Origin: Rachicladosporium sp. CCFEE 5018
Taxonomy: Eukaryota > Ascomycota > Dothideomycetes > Cladosporiales > Cladosporiaceae
NCBI GenBank assembly: GCA_002077045.2
Contig: KZ111157.1
Span: forward strand, 310,001-374,000
Reading direction: 5' to 3'
DNA length: 64,000 nucleotides
Shown here one piece after another: positions 42,141 to 53,052 of the stretch. The position numbers were made by a program, and so were the translations under genes. Every line of letters starts with the position of its first letter. Within the stretch, counting starts at the first letter, position 1. The notes under the pieces are model-generated. The model saw only the letters and a program-made list of their open reading frames with translations. It was not told where the DNA came from and made no database searches.

Positions 42141-44063
42141 ATGGCCCCCTCCAGCCTACCCTCCACGCCCATCCAACCCCAAACACCCCGCCGCATAGCC
42201 ATGTCCCGCTCCGTCACCGTCCCCCCCAAACTCGCAATGTCAGCTCGCACCCTCCCAACGCCCGAGATCGGTGCGGCGGACGGCATCGAGACGCTCTACG
42301 TCCACCCCCGCGCCAACATAATCAAATTCACCACCTCCAGCTCCTCGCGGCCGAGCAGCTCCCCAGGCTCTCCTCAAAATCCACCGCCAAATACAGCTGG
42401 CACAGCACCATGGCGGTCTTCGTCCGAAACTACACTCGCGGCAGGACCAATGGAGATCTACCGCGTACCTGGCTCCGTGTCCTTCCTGCATTCCGGCGCG
42501 CTACTCCACGCGATAATGCCGCGTAGTCAGTGCTGGTGCGTGGACGGCGTGAGCAAATTCGCCTTCCGCGTATTGCCAGACACTTACTACCGGATTGAGC
42601 TTCCCGGGGAAACGGCTGAGGACTTGGAAGCCGTGGAGGGATTGAAGGCTGTGCTTGGGAAGGTGCTGTTCTATGAGAGGACTGCTTGCCCGTTCGCGAG
42701 GGGATTTGAGGTGGAGTTGCCGTTTGGAGATGAGGGGGTGAAGGTGAGGAAGGGACGGAGGAAGAGCAGTGGGCCGGCGAAGAAGTGGAGGTTGGAGAGG
42801 GGGTATAGTTGGAAGCCGGAGGATGGGATTGAGCGGAAGAGACCGGAGGAGCTTGGCGGGAGTTCATCGGGTGAGAGTGATGTGGATGAAGACAGTGAAG
42901 AAGGCAGTCAAGAGGAGGATATGCTGGATGATGTGCCGAACCCGCTTACAGTGCTGGAGACGCCTACGAAGGTACCGCTGCGGCCTGCTGTGTCGGCGCG
43001 ATCCGTGACGGCGCCAATGCAGCTTGGTGCAAGGCCACCAACACTATCTAGACTGCGCTCGCGATTCGAGCCAGACGGCACTGTGACGGTGACTGAGCCT
43101 GTAGGACGCCAGCAGGACGATGGCCAGGTTTCTGGACGAACAAGAACATATCAGGCTATACCCACCGACATGCCACCTTCACCACCAGACTCCAGTGCTG
43201 GTGCCGAGATGTCAGACTTCCATATCGTCGCTGAGGATGCATCAGCTAGCGAAGTAGACACAACGCTGGACTCCACACCCGAGACACCAGCAACCAACAT
43301 GCAAAACGGCACGGACGAGCAGCTGCCGACACCTAGCCCGACAGATACAGACGAAACTACTGCCGACCTCGATCACCCAGCAGCAGGCCCCTCAGCCGCC
43401 AATATCACAGCCTACGACTCCAAGTCCCTGATCCGAAGCATCGCGGACCTCCCAATCTCCACCCGCTCCTCCTCGGCTTCTCTACAAAAGCCCGCACCAC
43501 CTCCTACAAAAGACCCCGATCAAGGACCAGTAGATGACCCCGCGCCACCCCAACTCCTCTCTACCTCCCCGCCCAAACCCTCAGAAGACCCCTTCGCCCA
43601 GATCCAAGCCCGCATCCAAGCCCGCCGCTCAATCGGAGGCACAACCTCCTTCCTTCCCCGCACCCGATCCCCAACCTCCACAACCTCAAACTCCTCCACC
43701 CTCTCCCTGCGCTCCACAGCCTCGCGCACCTCCACAGCCTCCCTCGCCCGCAACAAGTCCATGACAACCGCTCTGGTATCGAAAGCATACTCCATGTTCC
43801 TTGGCCCGCCGGCGCATTTGGTGGCTATGATGCTGAGGATTGCGTCGAGGTTTGCGAGAGGACGGTTCGGGAGTGTGTTTCTTGTGGAGAGTCCGGAGGG
43901 GGTGAGGGGGAGGGTGCCGGGGAGCTTTCATTTGGATGAGTTGGATGATGAGGATGTGGGGGAGTGGGAGGGGGAGGATGATTTTGGGATGCCGTTGAGG
44001 AGCCCGGTTAGGGTGCAGGGGTTGAGGGAACGGAGGGGGGAGGGGGGGTGGGAGCTAGATTGA
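42141..44063 (+). CDS. INP1: Inheritance of peroxisomes protein 1
   Basis: An intronless frame of 640 residues starting MAPSSLPSTPIQPQTPRR. The conserved Inp1 domain is at about residues 35-210. Its blocks are GIETLYVHPRANIIKFTT, APWRSSSETTLAAGPMEIYRVPGS, SQCWCVDGVSKFAFRV, YYRIELPGE and YERTACPFARGFEVELP. The rest is low-complexity, acidic and Pro/Ser/Thr-rich. The last roughly 60 residues are again structured and acidic (HLDELDDEDVGEWEGE-like). Inp1 tethers peroxisomes to the mother-cell cortex through Pex3. The start is chosen over an upstream in-frame Met at 41796 because family similarity begins near MAPSS. It is convergent with the Zn2Cys6 gene, 70 bp away. Confidence 0.88.
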   Translation: MAPSSLPSTPIQPQTPRRIAMSRSVTVPPKLAMSARTLPTPEIGAADGIETLYVHPRANIIKFTTSSSSRPSSSPGSPQNPPPNTAGTAPWRSSSETTLAAGPMEIYRVPGSVSFLHSGALLHAIMPRSQCWCVDGVSKFAFRVLPDTYYRIELPGETAEDLEAVEGLKAVLGKVLFYERTACPFARGFEVELPFGDEGVKVRKGRRKSSGPAKKWRLERGYSWKPEDGIERKRPEELGGSSSGESDVDEDSEEGSQEEDMLDDVPNPLTVLETPTKVPLRPAVSARSVTAPMQLGARPPTLSRLRSRFEPDGTVTVTEPVGRQQDDGQVSGRTRTYQAIPTDMPPSPPDSSAGAEMSDFHIVAEDASASEVDTTLDSTPETPATNMQNGTDEQLPTPSPTDTDETTADLDHPAAGPSAANITAYDSKSLIRSIADLPISTRSSSASLQKPAPPPTKDPDQGPVDDPAPPQLLSTSPPKPSEDPFAQIQARIQARRSIGGTTSFLPRTRSPTSTTSNSSTLSLRSTASRTSTASLARNKSMTTALVSKAYSMFLGPPAHLVAMMLRIASRFARGRFGSVFLVESPEGVRGRVPGSFHLDELDDEDVGEWEGEDDFGMPLRSPVRVQGLRERRGEGGWELD

Positions 44064-44133
44064 AATGGAGTGCGGAGGTGGAGAGTTGGATAGAGTGGAG
44101 ATCTAGCGTGTTGTATGAGTCTATTGGATGATA

Positions 44134-45567
44134 TCAAACTACGCATAAGATCGATCCGGCACTTGCACATGGGGTCCAAATGCCTGTCGGTGTGTCGCTT
44201 GGGTCGTCTTCGACAGAAAGTCCGAACTCTCGTCTCGGCCATCGCAACAGTCTCTCAATTCTTGCGTCTTGCCGGCTGGCGTGTTCCAGGTAGATGCACA
44301 GCGCCCTCCCCTCGATCAGCCCTCTGCGTTGGATCCACCACTGATATTTGAACACCTTCGCATACCAGCATGCGATTAATAGTAAAGCCTTCGGCTCCTT
44401 GCGGTCGATGAGCTTGAACAACTCTGGATTGACGTTTCCAAGAAAGGACAAGAACTCGATGAGCGTCTCCGGCGTGCAGGCAATATTTAGACAACGAGCT
44501 TGCGCCATAGCAGCACTGTGGTACGGATTATTCTCGCCCGTCGAGCTCGGTCCAAGACCAAAGATATCGACGTAGTCGCGTGACAGCGCTATGCTCGGAG
44601 CATGTGAGTAGTCTACCGCTCGATACAACCAAGAGTGGTCAATCTTGAGCTTACTGAACGCACTTTCCGGCCGCGTGGGATCAGCAATGCGGTACACAGC
44701 TTTCTTGCCATCGCTCATCTTCAGCCAGTCGAGGTCTGAGGCTTCGTAGGACTTGAGAGGCCATGCTTCTTGGGGGCAAGAGGCTTCGAAGGAGGCGAAT
44801 TGGATGGCGCCTAGCAGGGCTGCGGTGGCCCAGAGAGCGTCCTTGGATTCTTCTGGAATTTTGGAGCGGAGCGCGGATTGGAAGAGTTGCGTGCCTTTCA
44901 CCCAGTGCTGGGCGGTGGAGATGTCGATTTTGCGGATGCCATGGAGGTATTGGTCGTGAAGGGATGTGAGAGTTAGGACGATGTGTTTGAGGAAGTCGTA
45001 CTTGGATGCTGTCAGTGTTTTGCTTGGACCCGACAGCTAGAATTGACGAAGACTCACTGTATGTGCAAGCTGGAATATCTCCTTCTGATACACCACTGAC
45101 GACTGCTTCGTCCCGACAGTCATCACAGTCCGATCCCGGAACTTCTGCAGCATCTCCACATCCGCAAGCCCGATCCGGTAAGCGTTCAGATCCCGAGTCT
45201 CGCCTTCCAGGCCAGCATGTCGGTTCATCACACCGAGAGCAACCTGCAGCTGATCTGCATATCTCGGTTTCGGTGGCGTCCAGCTAGTCCTGTAGCCATC
45301 GTGACTGGCACCATGCCTGGGCTTGGGGATCTCGATCACAGGGTCGGCCAGAGAGAAAGTGCTTTCGCCCGCGAATCGCAGCCCAGTGACCTTGCCATCG
45401 TAGCTACAGTCCACGCCGAATGCTTTGCACTGTTTACACGATGGTGTCTCCTCATCACATTTGACTCGACGGAGTTTACAGTTGCCGCATCCTCTGCGGG
45501 ACTTCTTGTGTGCACGCCGTTCCCTTGGCTTGACGATCGTAATCGTCGACGATGCGAGTGGCGCCAT
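44134..45567 (-). CDS. Zn2Cys6 transcription factor
   Basis: Exons 45058-45567 and 44134-45000, joined by a 57-nt intron, give 458 residues. The N-terminal binuclear zinc cluster has all six cysteines: CGNCKLRRVKCDEE then CKQCKAFGVDC, at about residues 27-53, preceded by a basic arm (RRAHKKSRR). The rest resembles the C-terminal regulatory region of small Upc2-like factors. After splicing, LAHTYDFLKHIVLTLTSLHD forms a typical helix. The protein ends WTPCASAGSILCVV. The target genes are unknown. The intron acceptor CCAAG was chosen because it alone keeps frame. Confidence 0.87.
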
Positions 45568-45924
45568 GGTAAGTCGGAGTAGATGCAGGAGCCGTTAGGC
45601 CCATACCAACGGGAGCCTACATTGTTTTGTTGTGCGAAAGGAGGGATGGTGCGGAAGGATGATGTGGGGTTGAGGTAGAGGCAAAGTGCGCTAATGCACG
45701 ACGGTAGCGGGCGCTATGCCGTTTGTCGTATTTGGGGCAATGGCTGCTATGAGATGTCCGAGCCCGCAGGCGAGGTACTTAAGGTGGATCTCGCATAGCC
45801 ACGAAAGAATATCGAGACCAGCATGAGATCATGTGTACAAGTGTACGTATATATTTCCGACACCATGCGATGCTACAATGCTTCGATCCCCAAACGCCCT
45901 ACGCTGCAGAAATCACAACGTCCC
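45568..45924. other. Spacer upstream of the Zn2Cys6 gene
   Basis: About 357 bases between the Zn2Cys6 start and the 3' end of the NIPA-like gene. No gene or strong motif is seen. Confidence 0.45.
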
Positions 45925-48106
45925 TCAGCGCAAAGCGCTATGCCCACCACCACCCTGATACGTTTCCGGACTTCGTAGTGGCTGATCATAGAACTCATCA
46001 TCATCCTCATCATCGTAAGTATCCCGTCTTCTCCTCTTACCATCTGATTCACTGCCGGACCCCACTACTTCAGGACTCGACGTCGTCCCTGAAGTGACTT
46101 GCCACTCTTCGCTGCCGTTTCCGTCCTCAGCAGCCTCGTCGTACTTAGGCACTTGCTTGTGGGAGTCGCCAGTCACGAGTCCTAGGCGTTCCTCCTCGGT
46201 GATGACATGCGTTCGCTCGTCCTTCGCCCGGCCGATGAAGCTCAAAGCACCGCGGCTAACGGGCCGGACACTGGGATTGTCTTCCGTGATGCTGGACCTA
46301 TTCCGATGAAAGACATTCTGGAACGAGAATTGACGCTTCGCGGTACCGTCTGATTTGCCTTGAACATGAGGCGGAGGTCGAGGCGGGGCAAGACTGGAGC
46401 CACGAGAAGATGCCCGTTCCCGATTGTCCGCGTCGTTCGCCCAGTGGAGGTGCTGGCCACCGGATGCGCCCTGATAGCTCGTGTCTTCGTCGTGGCCGTC
46501 ATGAAGCTTCCGCAATCCTGCGGGTAGACCATAGACGTGTTCTCGGCCTGCTTCGAGGTCTGAATCGGTCTTATTAGGACCGACATTGACTTCTCCCAGA
46601 GGCACGGGGCTGTGACCTGGCCGTCGACTTCGGCTGCCGCTCTGCACGCTCTTGCGACCTATCCTGCCGAAGAAGCCAGGATGAACTTCGCTATCAGGCT
46701 CACTCACATCATCAGGGAAGCGAGACATTCCAAGGGGTGGATGGACTGTCTTCCGCCTAACGAGTGATCCCGAACCAGTACTAGTGGTCTTTCGTCTCCT
46801 TAGGCCGTCCCACTCGACTGTCTCGTTCTCGCCGATAGGCTCCATGCGCTCTTCCGTCATCCGGTGAAGCTCCTCTGCCTGCCGTTTCGTTCGGATTTTG
46901 CTCATTGCGCGTACTATCGCAGCACCTCCACGTATCGTGTCTGCTCGCGGCTCGGACTCTGGCTCCTCTTGTTCGGCCATTGTCCGGACTTGATCTAGCT
47001 CGCCTTGGAAGACTGCTGAATCTGGCACATCCTTGGAACTCTTTGCAAGCTGGAGGAGCACAACGCCTGCACAGATGACGAGAAAGCCCATGACGACCGT
47101 AGTGATCGACACTGCCGTGCCGTGGAATCCTCGGAAGAGGATGGCAGACGTGACGATCGTCGCACTCGTAAAGTAGACGTAGTAGGTCGGCGTGACCAGG
47201 GCAGCGTTGAAGAGATTGAGTGCTTTCTGTTGGATGTCAGTATGCACTGGTAAGGTTGTGTTGGTGTCACGTGACCTGCACGTGACCTACAAAACTTACG
47301 TTCAGGTAGATTATCTCGGTCAGTAATGTCGCAATCACGAATACCAACAACACATAAGTAAACCACTTGTTGAACTGTGCCTCTCCTCGTATCTGCGCAA
47401 TGATCGCAGAACCAAGTCCTTGTGTCGCGACAACCGATAGGCCACCAATGGTGCTGCAGATGCTCAGATACACTAACATGGACTTTTTGCCGTATCGCGG
47501 CCCAGCCCAGAACGCTGTGAACGCAGCTCCGATAATGATAAGACCGGCGTAGACCAGGAATCCGGGAGCGATGACATAGTGCTGCATCTGCTCTATGTTC
47601 GCAACAGCACTTTGCTCCGGCGCATTGAGCACAATGATCACCGATCCAATGATGCAAAGAAAGCAGGAGACCTTGCCCACGAAGCTGAGCCGTTCCTTGA
47701 GAAAGATCGCACTCAAGATCGTCGTGATTACCACAGACAGCGCACCCAGTGGCGTCACCATGATAGCGTCCACAAACATGTAGGCGGCGAAATTGCATAT
47801 CTCTCCGATGATCATGAGCGTCATGCCACCCCACCAGTATGCATTCTTGAGATAGCCATAGCCTTCGCCAGCCGCTTCATTGTACTTGTCGTTACTCTTG
47901 AGCAGGCCGATTTTTTTCAACACAAAAGATATGCCTATGAAGACTCCAGAACTAATGGCCAGTACGATTCCCACGACTTTGTAGATTGGTGGTCGTTCTG
48001 CCGTTGCCGCGCTTCCGGATGTGGTAGCGGCAGCGCTGCTGGTTGCACTGTCGGCTCTGATAACGACCCGCGTTGCCTCAAGCACCGCCCGCCCCGCGAA
48101 GTCCAT
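45925..48106 (-). CDS. NIPA-like magnesium transporter
   Basis: Exons 47300-48106 and 45925-47226 give 702 residues. After a Ser/Thr/Ala-rich N-terminus come about nine membrane helices characteristic of the NIPA family: YKVVGIVLAISSGVFIGISF, WWGGMTLMIIGEICNFAAY, TPLGALSVVITTILSAIFL, FLCIIGSVIIVLNAP and, after the intron, TYYVYFTSATIVTSAILF. The last roughly 320 residues form a cytosolic tail, charged and likely disordered. NIPA proteins move Mg2+ or other divalent cations. The specific ion is inferred. The intron carries two tandem CACGTG boxes. Confidence 0.9.
47266..47287. promoter_or_regulatory. Tandem CACGTG (E-box) pair inside the NIPA-like intron
   Basis: CACGTG occurs at 47268-47273 and again at 47279-47284, 11 bp apart, within the palindromic context GTCACGTGAC. 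Both lie in the single intron of the transporter gene. CACGTG is bound by bHLH proteins (Cbf1, Pho4 or SREBP type). Function here is inference. Confidence 0.45.
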
Positions 48107-48845
48107 GAGAAGGTCTGAGAGGGAGATCTGGGGGATTGGCGCTTATCGTGCTGTAGAAGACGGCATGTGTGGAGGATAGTAAGGGATACCTGGACTCAGC
48201 CTCTTGTTGCTTCGTCGGCGATAGATCAGATACACTTGGCTATTGGTTCGTCTGATCCAGAGCGAGCCCTTACGTCTTTCCAGAAGTGCTCGAGGGAATC
48301 CAGACGGCTGCGCGCAGATAAGGCTAGAAGTGCTGGGTCAACCGGTTTGCGCAGTTTGTACACTTGCTGGGAGTTGCGATCCAGTGCTTCCTTCGATCTA
48401 TAATCTCACGCTTGTCTTGTGGTCGTGTCTGTTCCGAATGTTGCGCTTCGATGCTGGTGGAGGTTATCGTCGTCAAAGCGAGCGCGACGCAGTGGTGTGG
48501 CTGAGCAGGAGAGGTCGCGTTGGACGATTGTGGCGCGCTAAGGGGTCCAGACGGGAGGATGGCCAGGATGTGTAGGAAGACGATGCTTCAGTGTTTACTG
48601 TCATTAGCACACATTGAGTAGGTTAGAGCGATGCAGATGTCATACTAAGCTCGCATCAACGTCTTAAGCATTGTCTCCTGTTGACTTCGCCGAGACGCCT
48701 CGTGGCAACCACGAAGTCTGGATTCCTCGTAGAAGAACTCTCCTGACTCGTCTCCAGCCCTATATGTGTGCACCGATAACATCAATGCGTTGAGTCTCTG
48801 CCAACAACAAGCGCTATCCTGCTATCAGTAGGAGAAATCAACGAC
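48107..48845. promoter_or_regulatory. Divergent NIPA-like / COG4 upstream region
   Basis: 739 bases between divergent starts. Open frames here are short and featureless. The region should contain both promoters. Nothing else is recognised. Confidence 0.5.
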
Positions 48846-51224
48846 ATGGCCACTGACGAGCTGAGCGAGGAAGACGCGTCGAACGCGAGCGGTATCGCCC
48901 ATGCCACGACGGTTGAAGAGATCCGCGCCGGTCTGGCTGACCTGGGCGCCCGTGAAGCCAAAGTGACAGCTCGCTTAGACAGTCTGCTTGCCTCACAACG
49001 AGATCTCAATCGCCAGCTCGGCCGTCTAGACTTCGCCAGGGCACAGCTAGGCTCACTAGCCATAGCGACACGAGCCATCAGTAATAGCATGCTTTCATCA
49101 GCAGCCGCTACTGCCCAACGGATCTCCGGCGCAGTGAAGAAGCTGGACCAGGAGCAGGCCAACGTCAAAGCCACATTGGACGTTGTCGAGCAAGTAGCGG
49201 AGCTCAAGTCTGGCATCCTGGGTGTCACTGGATCCATGGGCGCACCTCAGGACTGGGAGACTGCAGCAACTTACATCCATCGAGCGTCGCAAATTCCAGA
49301 CTCTGTCATTGATGGAGCTTTCGCTGAACAGATAGTACCTACAGCAGAAGTCCCCGATCTGCCACGACAGACGCTCAACAATGCCGCTGAGAGCTTGTGC
49401 GGGCTCTTCTTGCGAGAGTTTGACAAGGCAGCTCAGGCAGGGAATGGAGCAGGCGTCACTCGCTTCTTCAAGTTGTTCCCACTCATCAATCGCTCCGATG
49501 TGGGACTTGAAGCCTATGGCAGGTATGTCTGTGGTGGCATCGCTGCTCGAGCGAGGACGAACATGGGCTCTACTCAGCGCAAGGACGGTATGTTCTACGC
49601 TAGCGCCCTGACGAAACTGTTCGAGCATATCGCACAGATTGTCGAAGGTCATCAGCCGCTTGTCGAGAGGCACTACGGCGAAGGCAGTATGACTAAAGTC
49701 ATTCAGCGCATTCAAGTGGAGGCAGATGTGCAGGGCAGCATCATCCTCGATACGTGGTCGGAGGAGCGGAAGGTGGCGAGAAAGCTGACCGAAGTCAAGA
49801 GCTATCCGTTCAACTTCCTGGTGCAAAGCTTCTTGCGAGCTCAAAAGCCGAGCATGGTGTCCCCCAGGACTGGATCACCTGCACAGGATTCACCTCGCGT
49901 GAGTGAGGATGAAGTTGTTGACATGAGAGAAGTACATGCATTGCTGAATGAGAGTGCCACGATGCTCGGGCGATGGTCTCTCTACTCGCGCTTCTTGGCC
50001 AACAAGACAGCGCGGGCTACAGAAGCTGATGCTAGCACTACGCTCAACATGCCAGATCTGCTACTACACAGCAATCTGCATAAAAAAGTGCACGGTCTGC
50101 TGATCGAGCCTTTCAACATCATGGCTGCGTTCTTCTTCCGTCGATCGGTCGAGAAGTCGTTCCAGCTTGATGAGTCGCCATCTGATCTAACCCTGAATCC
50201 CAACAAGCCACTTGGTTCGAACCCGCCGTTCATCACATCAGCAGTGGACGACGTGATGTATATCGTCAATCAAGTATTGCAACGAACATTGTCGACCTCT
50301 CAGCGCACGGTGGTGGCCGGCGTACTCCCATCCGTCAGCCGTGTGCTGGGCTCAGACTTCTTCGGCATGATACAGCGCAAGATGCGTGACGAGAGCTACC
50401 CAAAGCCGGTGATACAAGGAGCATTACCGCCAGAAAGCACGATCATCTCATTCTTAGTACTTATCAACAACCTAGACGTCTCGATCGACTACGTTCGCAG
50501 GATCGTAAGGACCTGCCTTGGGAACAGCACGAGCGCAGGCGCCTTAACGCATTCTAACCCCACCCTTATGAATGCCTTCCCCATCAGCCACGAAGCGGTG
50601 TTTGTAGAGCGCACCATCAAACACATCGAAAGCAATTTCGAAGCAAAAACCTCAGAGCTCATAGCCGAAGCGATCGAGGTCATGCTGAAGCAAGTCATGC
50701 GCCCACGTCTAAGACCAGTCCTATTGGAAACTTTCCGGGATGTGGAGTATGTTGTACAATCAGAGCACGGCAGGGATGGGAACGAAGACGCAGAGTCCGA
50801 CGATCTTGTCGCCAAACGCTTCGAGCGTGGGTGGTACGCGTTCACCTTACCGATCAAGCGCATCTTGACGCCCGGAAACTACGACAAATTACTCACAGTC
50901 ACAGTCGGCCACCTTGCTCGCACACTGGAGAAGCGGCTCTGGTCCTATCATGGCCGTGTCAACGAGCTCGGCGCCGTCAGACTCGAGCGCGATGTTGCTA
51001 GCATCGTTGCAACGGCTGTCAAGGGTGGCAGATATGAGCTTCGCGACTTGTTCGCAAGAAGCGTACAGATGACATTGATCATGAACATGGAAGACGATGA
51101 ATGGGAAGACATCGCGAAGCTGAGCGAGCCGCAGCTTGAGAGGGAGACTGGGGTTGTGTGGAGGCTTGATGTTGAGGAGAGGAAGAGGGCTAGGGCTATC
51201 GTCAAGGACGTCGTGATACATTGA
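48846..51224 (+). CDS. COG4: Conserved oligomeric Golgi complex subunit 4
   Basis: An intronless frame of 792 residues. The N-terminus is a coiled coil (residues about 20-130: EIRAGLADLGAREAKVTARL, RISGAVKKLDQEQANVKAT). The helical CATCHR-type rod of COG4 follows, with recognisable blocks GLFLREFDKAAQAG, RFFKLFPLI, GLEAYGRYVCGGIAARAR and SLYSRFLANK. The C-terminal domain includes FERGWYAFTLPIKRILTP. COG tethers retrograde vesicles at the Golgi, and COG4 belongs to lobe A and binds SNARE regulators. Length matches fungal orthologues. Confidence 0.93.
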   Translation: MATDELSEEDASNASGIAHATTVEEIRAGLADLGAREAKVTARLDSLLASQRDLNRQLGRLDFARAQLGSLAIATRAISNSMLSSAAATAQRISGAVKKLDQEQANVKATLDVVEQVAELKSGILGVTGSMGAPQDWETAATYIHRASQIPDSVIDGAFAEQIVPTAEVPDLPRQTLNNAAESLCGLFLREFDKAAQAGNGAGVTRFFKLFPLINRSDVGLEAYGRYVCGGIAARARTNMGSTQRKDGMFYASALTKLFEHIAQIVEGHQPLVERHYGEGSMTKVIQRIQVEADVQGSIILDTWSEERKVARKLTEVKSYPFNFLVQSFLRAQKPSMVSPRTGSPAQDSPRVSEDEVVDMREVHALLNESATMLGRWSLYSRFLANKTARATEADASTTLNMPDLLLHSNLHKKVHGLLIEPFNIMAAFFFRRSVEKSFQLDESPSDLTLNPNKPLGSNPPFITSAVDDVMYIVNQVLQRTLSTSQRTVVAGVLPSVSRVLGSDFFGMIQRKMRDESYPKPVIQGALPPESTIISFLVLINNLDVSIDYVRRIVRTCLGNSTSAGALTHSNPTLMNAFPISHEAVFVERTIKHIESNFEAKTSELIAEAIEVMLKQVMRPRLRPVLLETFRDVEYVVQSEHGRDGNEDAESDDLVAKRFERGWYAFTLPIKRILTPGNYDKLLTVTVGHLARTLEKRLWSYHGRVNELGAVRLERDVASIVATAVKGGRYELRDLFARSVQMTLIMNMEDDEWEDIAKLSEPQLERETGVVWRLDVEERKRARAIVKDVVIH

Positions 51225-51800
51225 AGCATTCCGAATTCCCGAAGGATACGCGCGCGATCTGTCGCTCCACAGTCTGACATGAAAAGCCTATGCAATCACG
51301 AGACGGAGTCCATCTGGTGTACGAAGCGATTTGCACAGCAGGACTGAGGACTTTGGTGTCACGCCACTGCAGCACATCGGCCGGACCTAGCTTTCTGGGA
51401 TTAACGTTTAACAGGGCAGAGCTTGGTGTTGTAGCCAATTGAGAAGCACTTTCTCAGCCACGCTTGGCGGATGGCTTGCATGGCTGGCTGGACTGCTTCA
51501 CGCACGCCACAACCACGCCTTCGCCGACGGTGCAAGCTCGAAAGTTCGCGACAAGCCTCGCGACTCGCTGATGCTGCGGTCTTATCGGTCATGCACTCCA
51601 GCGATGGCCTGATGAGGGCGCAAGATGGATGCACACCACGCGCTTGCTGGTGACAGTCTTTTCGCAGCTTGGACTATTAAAGAGAGAGATGTCCATTGCT
51701 CGACTTCTCGGTCGGTGGTGTTCGATGAGTAAGAATACTTGACGTTTTTATATTCGAAAAGCAAGCTACATCTCAGGCGACACCTACACCACCCGAAGTC
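51225..51800. other. COG4 / SLATT gene spacer
   Basis: About 576 bases without a supported gene. It should contain the promoter of the downstream gene. Confidence 0.45.
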
Positions 51801-52424
51801 ATGCCCTTCGACGTTGAAGCCAACGCTGAAGACAAGGAACCCCTCATCACCACAGCCCCAGTTGCCGAATCAGATGCCTCCCCTTCATCCAAACTCCCAC
51901 CTCTCCAGCTCTACCAAGCCCTCGTAGGCAACGTCGACAGCCCTCCTTCTCGCCGTCCTCACCTCTATCACTCAGTCCAGAACCTCGAACGTAAAACTCA
52001 CCGCTTGTACTGGGTCACGGGCCTCCTCTTCGCGTGCTTGATAGCCCTGCAGATGATCTTCTGCCTCATCATCGCCATCGGAGCACAACTAAACCTACCT
52101 CGCAACGCCATCAGCATTACAGCCGGCATCAACACGCTCGTGGCAGCTGGGATTGCGACGTTAAAAGGTCTGGGGTTGCCTGAGAAGAAGGCTGTGGAGA
52201 GGTATAAGTTGAAGAGGATCTTGGATGAGGTAGAGTTCACCACCAGACGACTGCAGGCGGGATTGAACGTGGATGTTGAGGCGAAAGTAGCTGAGATGAG
52301 GACTATGCAGGAGAAGACTGAGGACGAGGGGAGAGTTATCTTCCAGGGAGCTGATGTTGCAGCCGCGCTGAAGGCGGCGCAGACGAAGGATGCTCCGGGT
52401 GGTCAGGCGCCAGAGGCAGTTTGA
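51801..52424 (+). CDS. Fungal SLATT-domain two-helix membrane protein
   Basis: A single exon of 207 residues. The N-terminal 60 residues are acidic and soluble. QNLERKTHRLYWVTGLL begins a pair of membrane helices (LFACLIALQMIFCLIIAIGA and ISITAGINTLVAAGIATLKG) joined by a short loop. A basic, helical C-terminal part follows (KKAVERYKLKRILDEVEFTTRRLQ). This is the layout of the SLATT family, whose bacterial members are 2TM effectors next to nucleotide-signalling defence genes. Fungal versions are of unknown function. The assignment rests on topology and the helix-flanking sequence, and no defence partner gene is nearby. Confidence 0.75.
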   Translation: MPFDVEANAEDKEPLITTAPVAESDASPSSKLPPLQLYQALVGNVDSPPSRRPHLYHSVQNLERKTHRLYWVTGLLFACLIALQMIFCLIIAIGAQLNLPRNAISITAGINTLVAAGIATLKGLGLPEKKAVERYKLKRILDEVEFTTRRLQAGLNVDVEAKVAEMRTMQEKTEDEGRVIFQGADVAAALKAAQTKDAPGGQAPEAV

Positions 52425-53052
52425 GAAGGTCTACCTGGTCTCGAAAAGCACATGTTGACGACAGAGCTCCAAGTCTTTTACCTGTACGGCAGGAAACGCC
52501 TGTGACTGATTCGGTAGTAGCATGGTTGACGGTTTATGGCTCAACAGCATTTTAACGCACTGTGAAGTACCAATGAAACAATTACATATCTCTCCACGCG
52601 TTCATCGGCAAGGCCAGGCAATCTACGAGTCGCGTTGCCCGTTACAAGGAAGCCCTTTCGATAAAGCGGCAGTTGAATAGCATCCAATAAGGTGCCCGAT
52701 GAGTGAGTGATGGCGTGCGACATGGAAGTGATAGCGCAGAAATCATCGCAGCAGGAGTGACGGCAACGGAAACAGACGACAGCCGAGTGAAGGGCAGTTG
52801 TCCTGACATGCGTGATGCAAGAATTGACTTATCACAATTCCTCACTGGTTGGGATCTCACCCTCCCTGTACTCCTTCGCCAGGGATTCACTGATGGCTTT
52901 ACTCACGGCTGTGTTATTCGTGGAGCGCACTCACTCTGTAATCCTCACTCACATCATGCTCGGGACATTGCGCTTCTACATTATGTGTGTGGGTCATCAA
53001 CCCGCACTCGTCGACCGTTGCCGAACCCGCTCCCACGCACACCTTGTCCCGC
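52425..53052. other. Start of gene-poor tract
   Basis: About 628 bases downstream of the SLATT gene with no supported gene. Confidence 0.45.
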
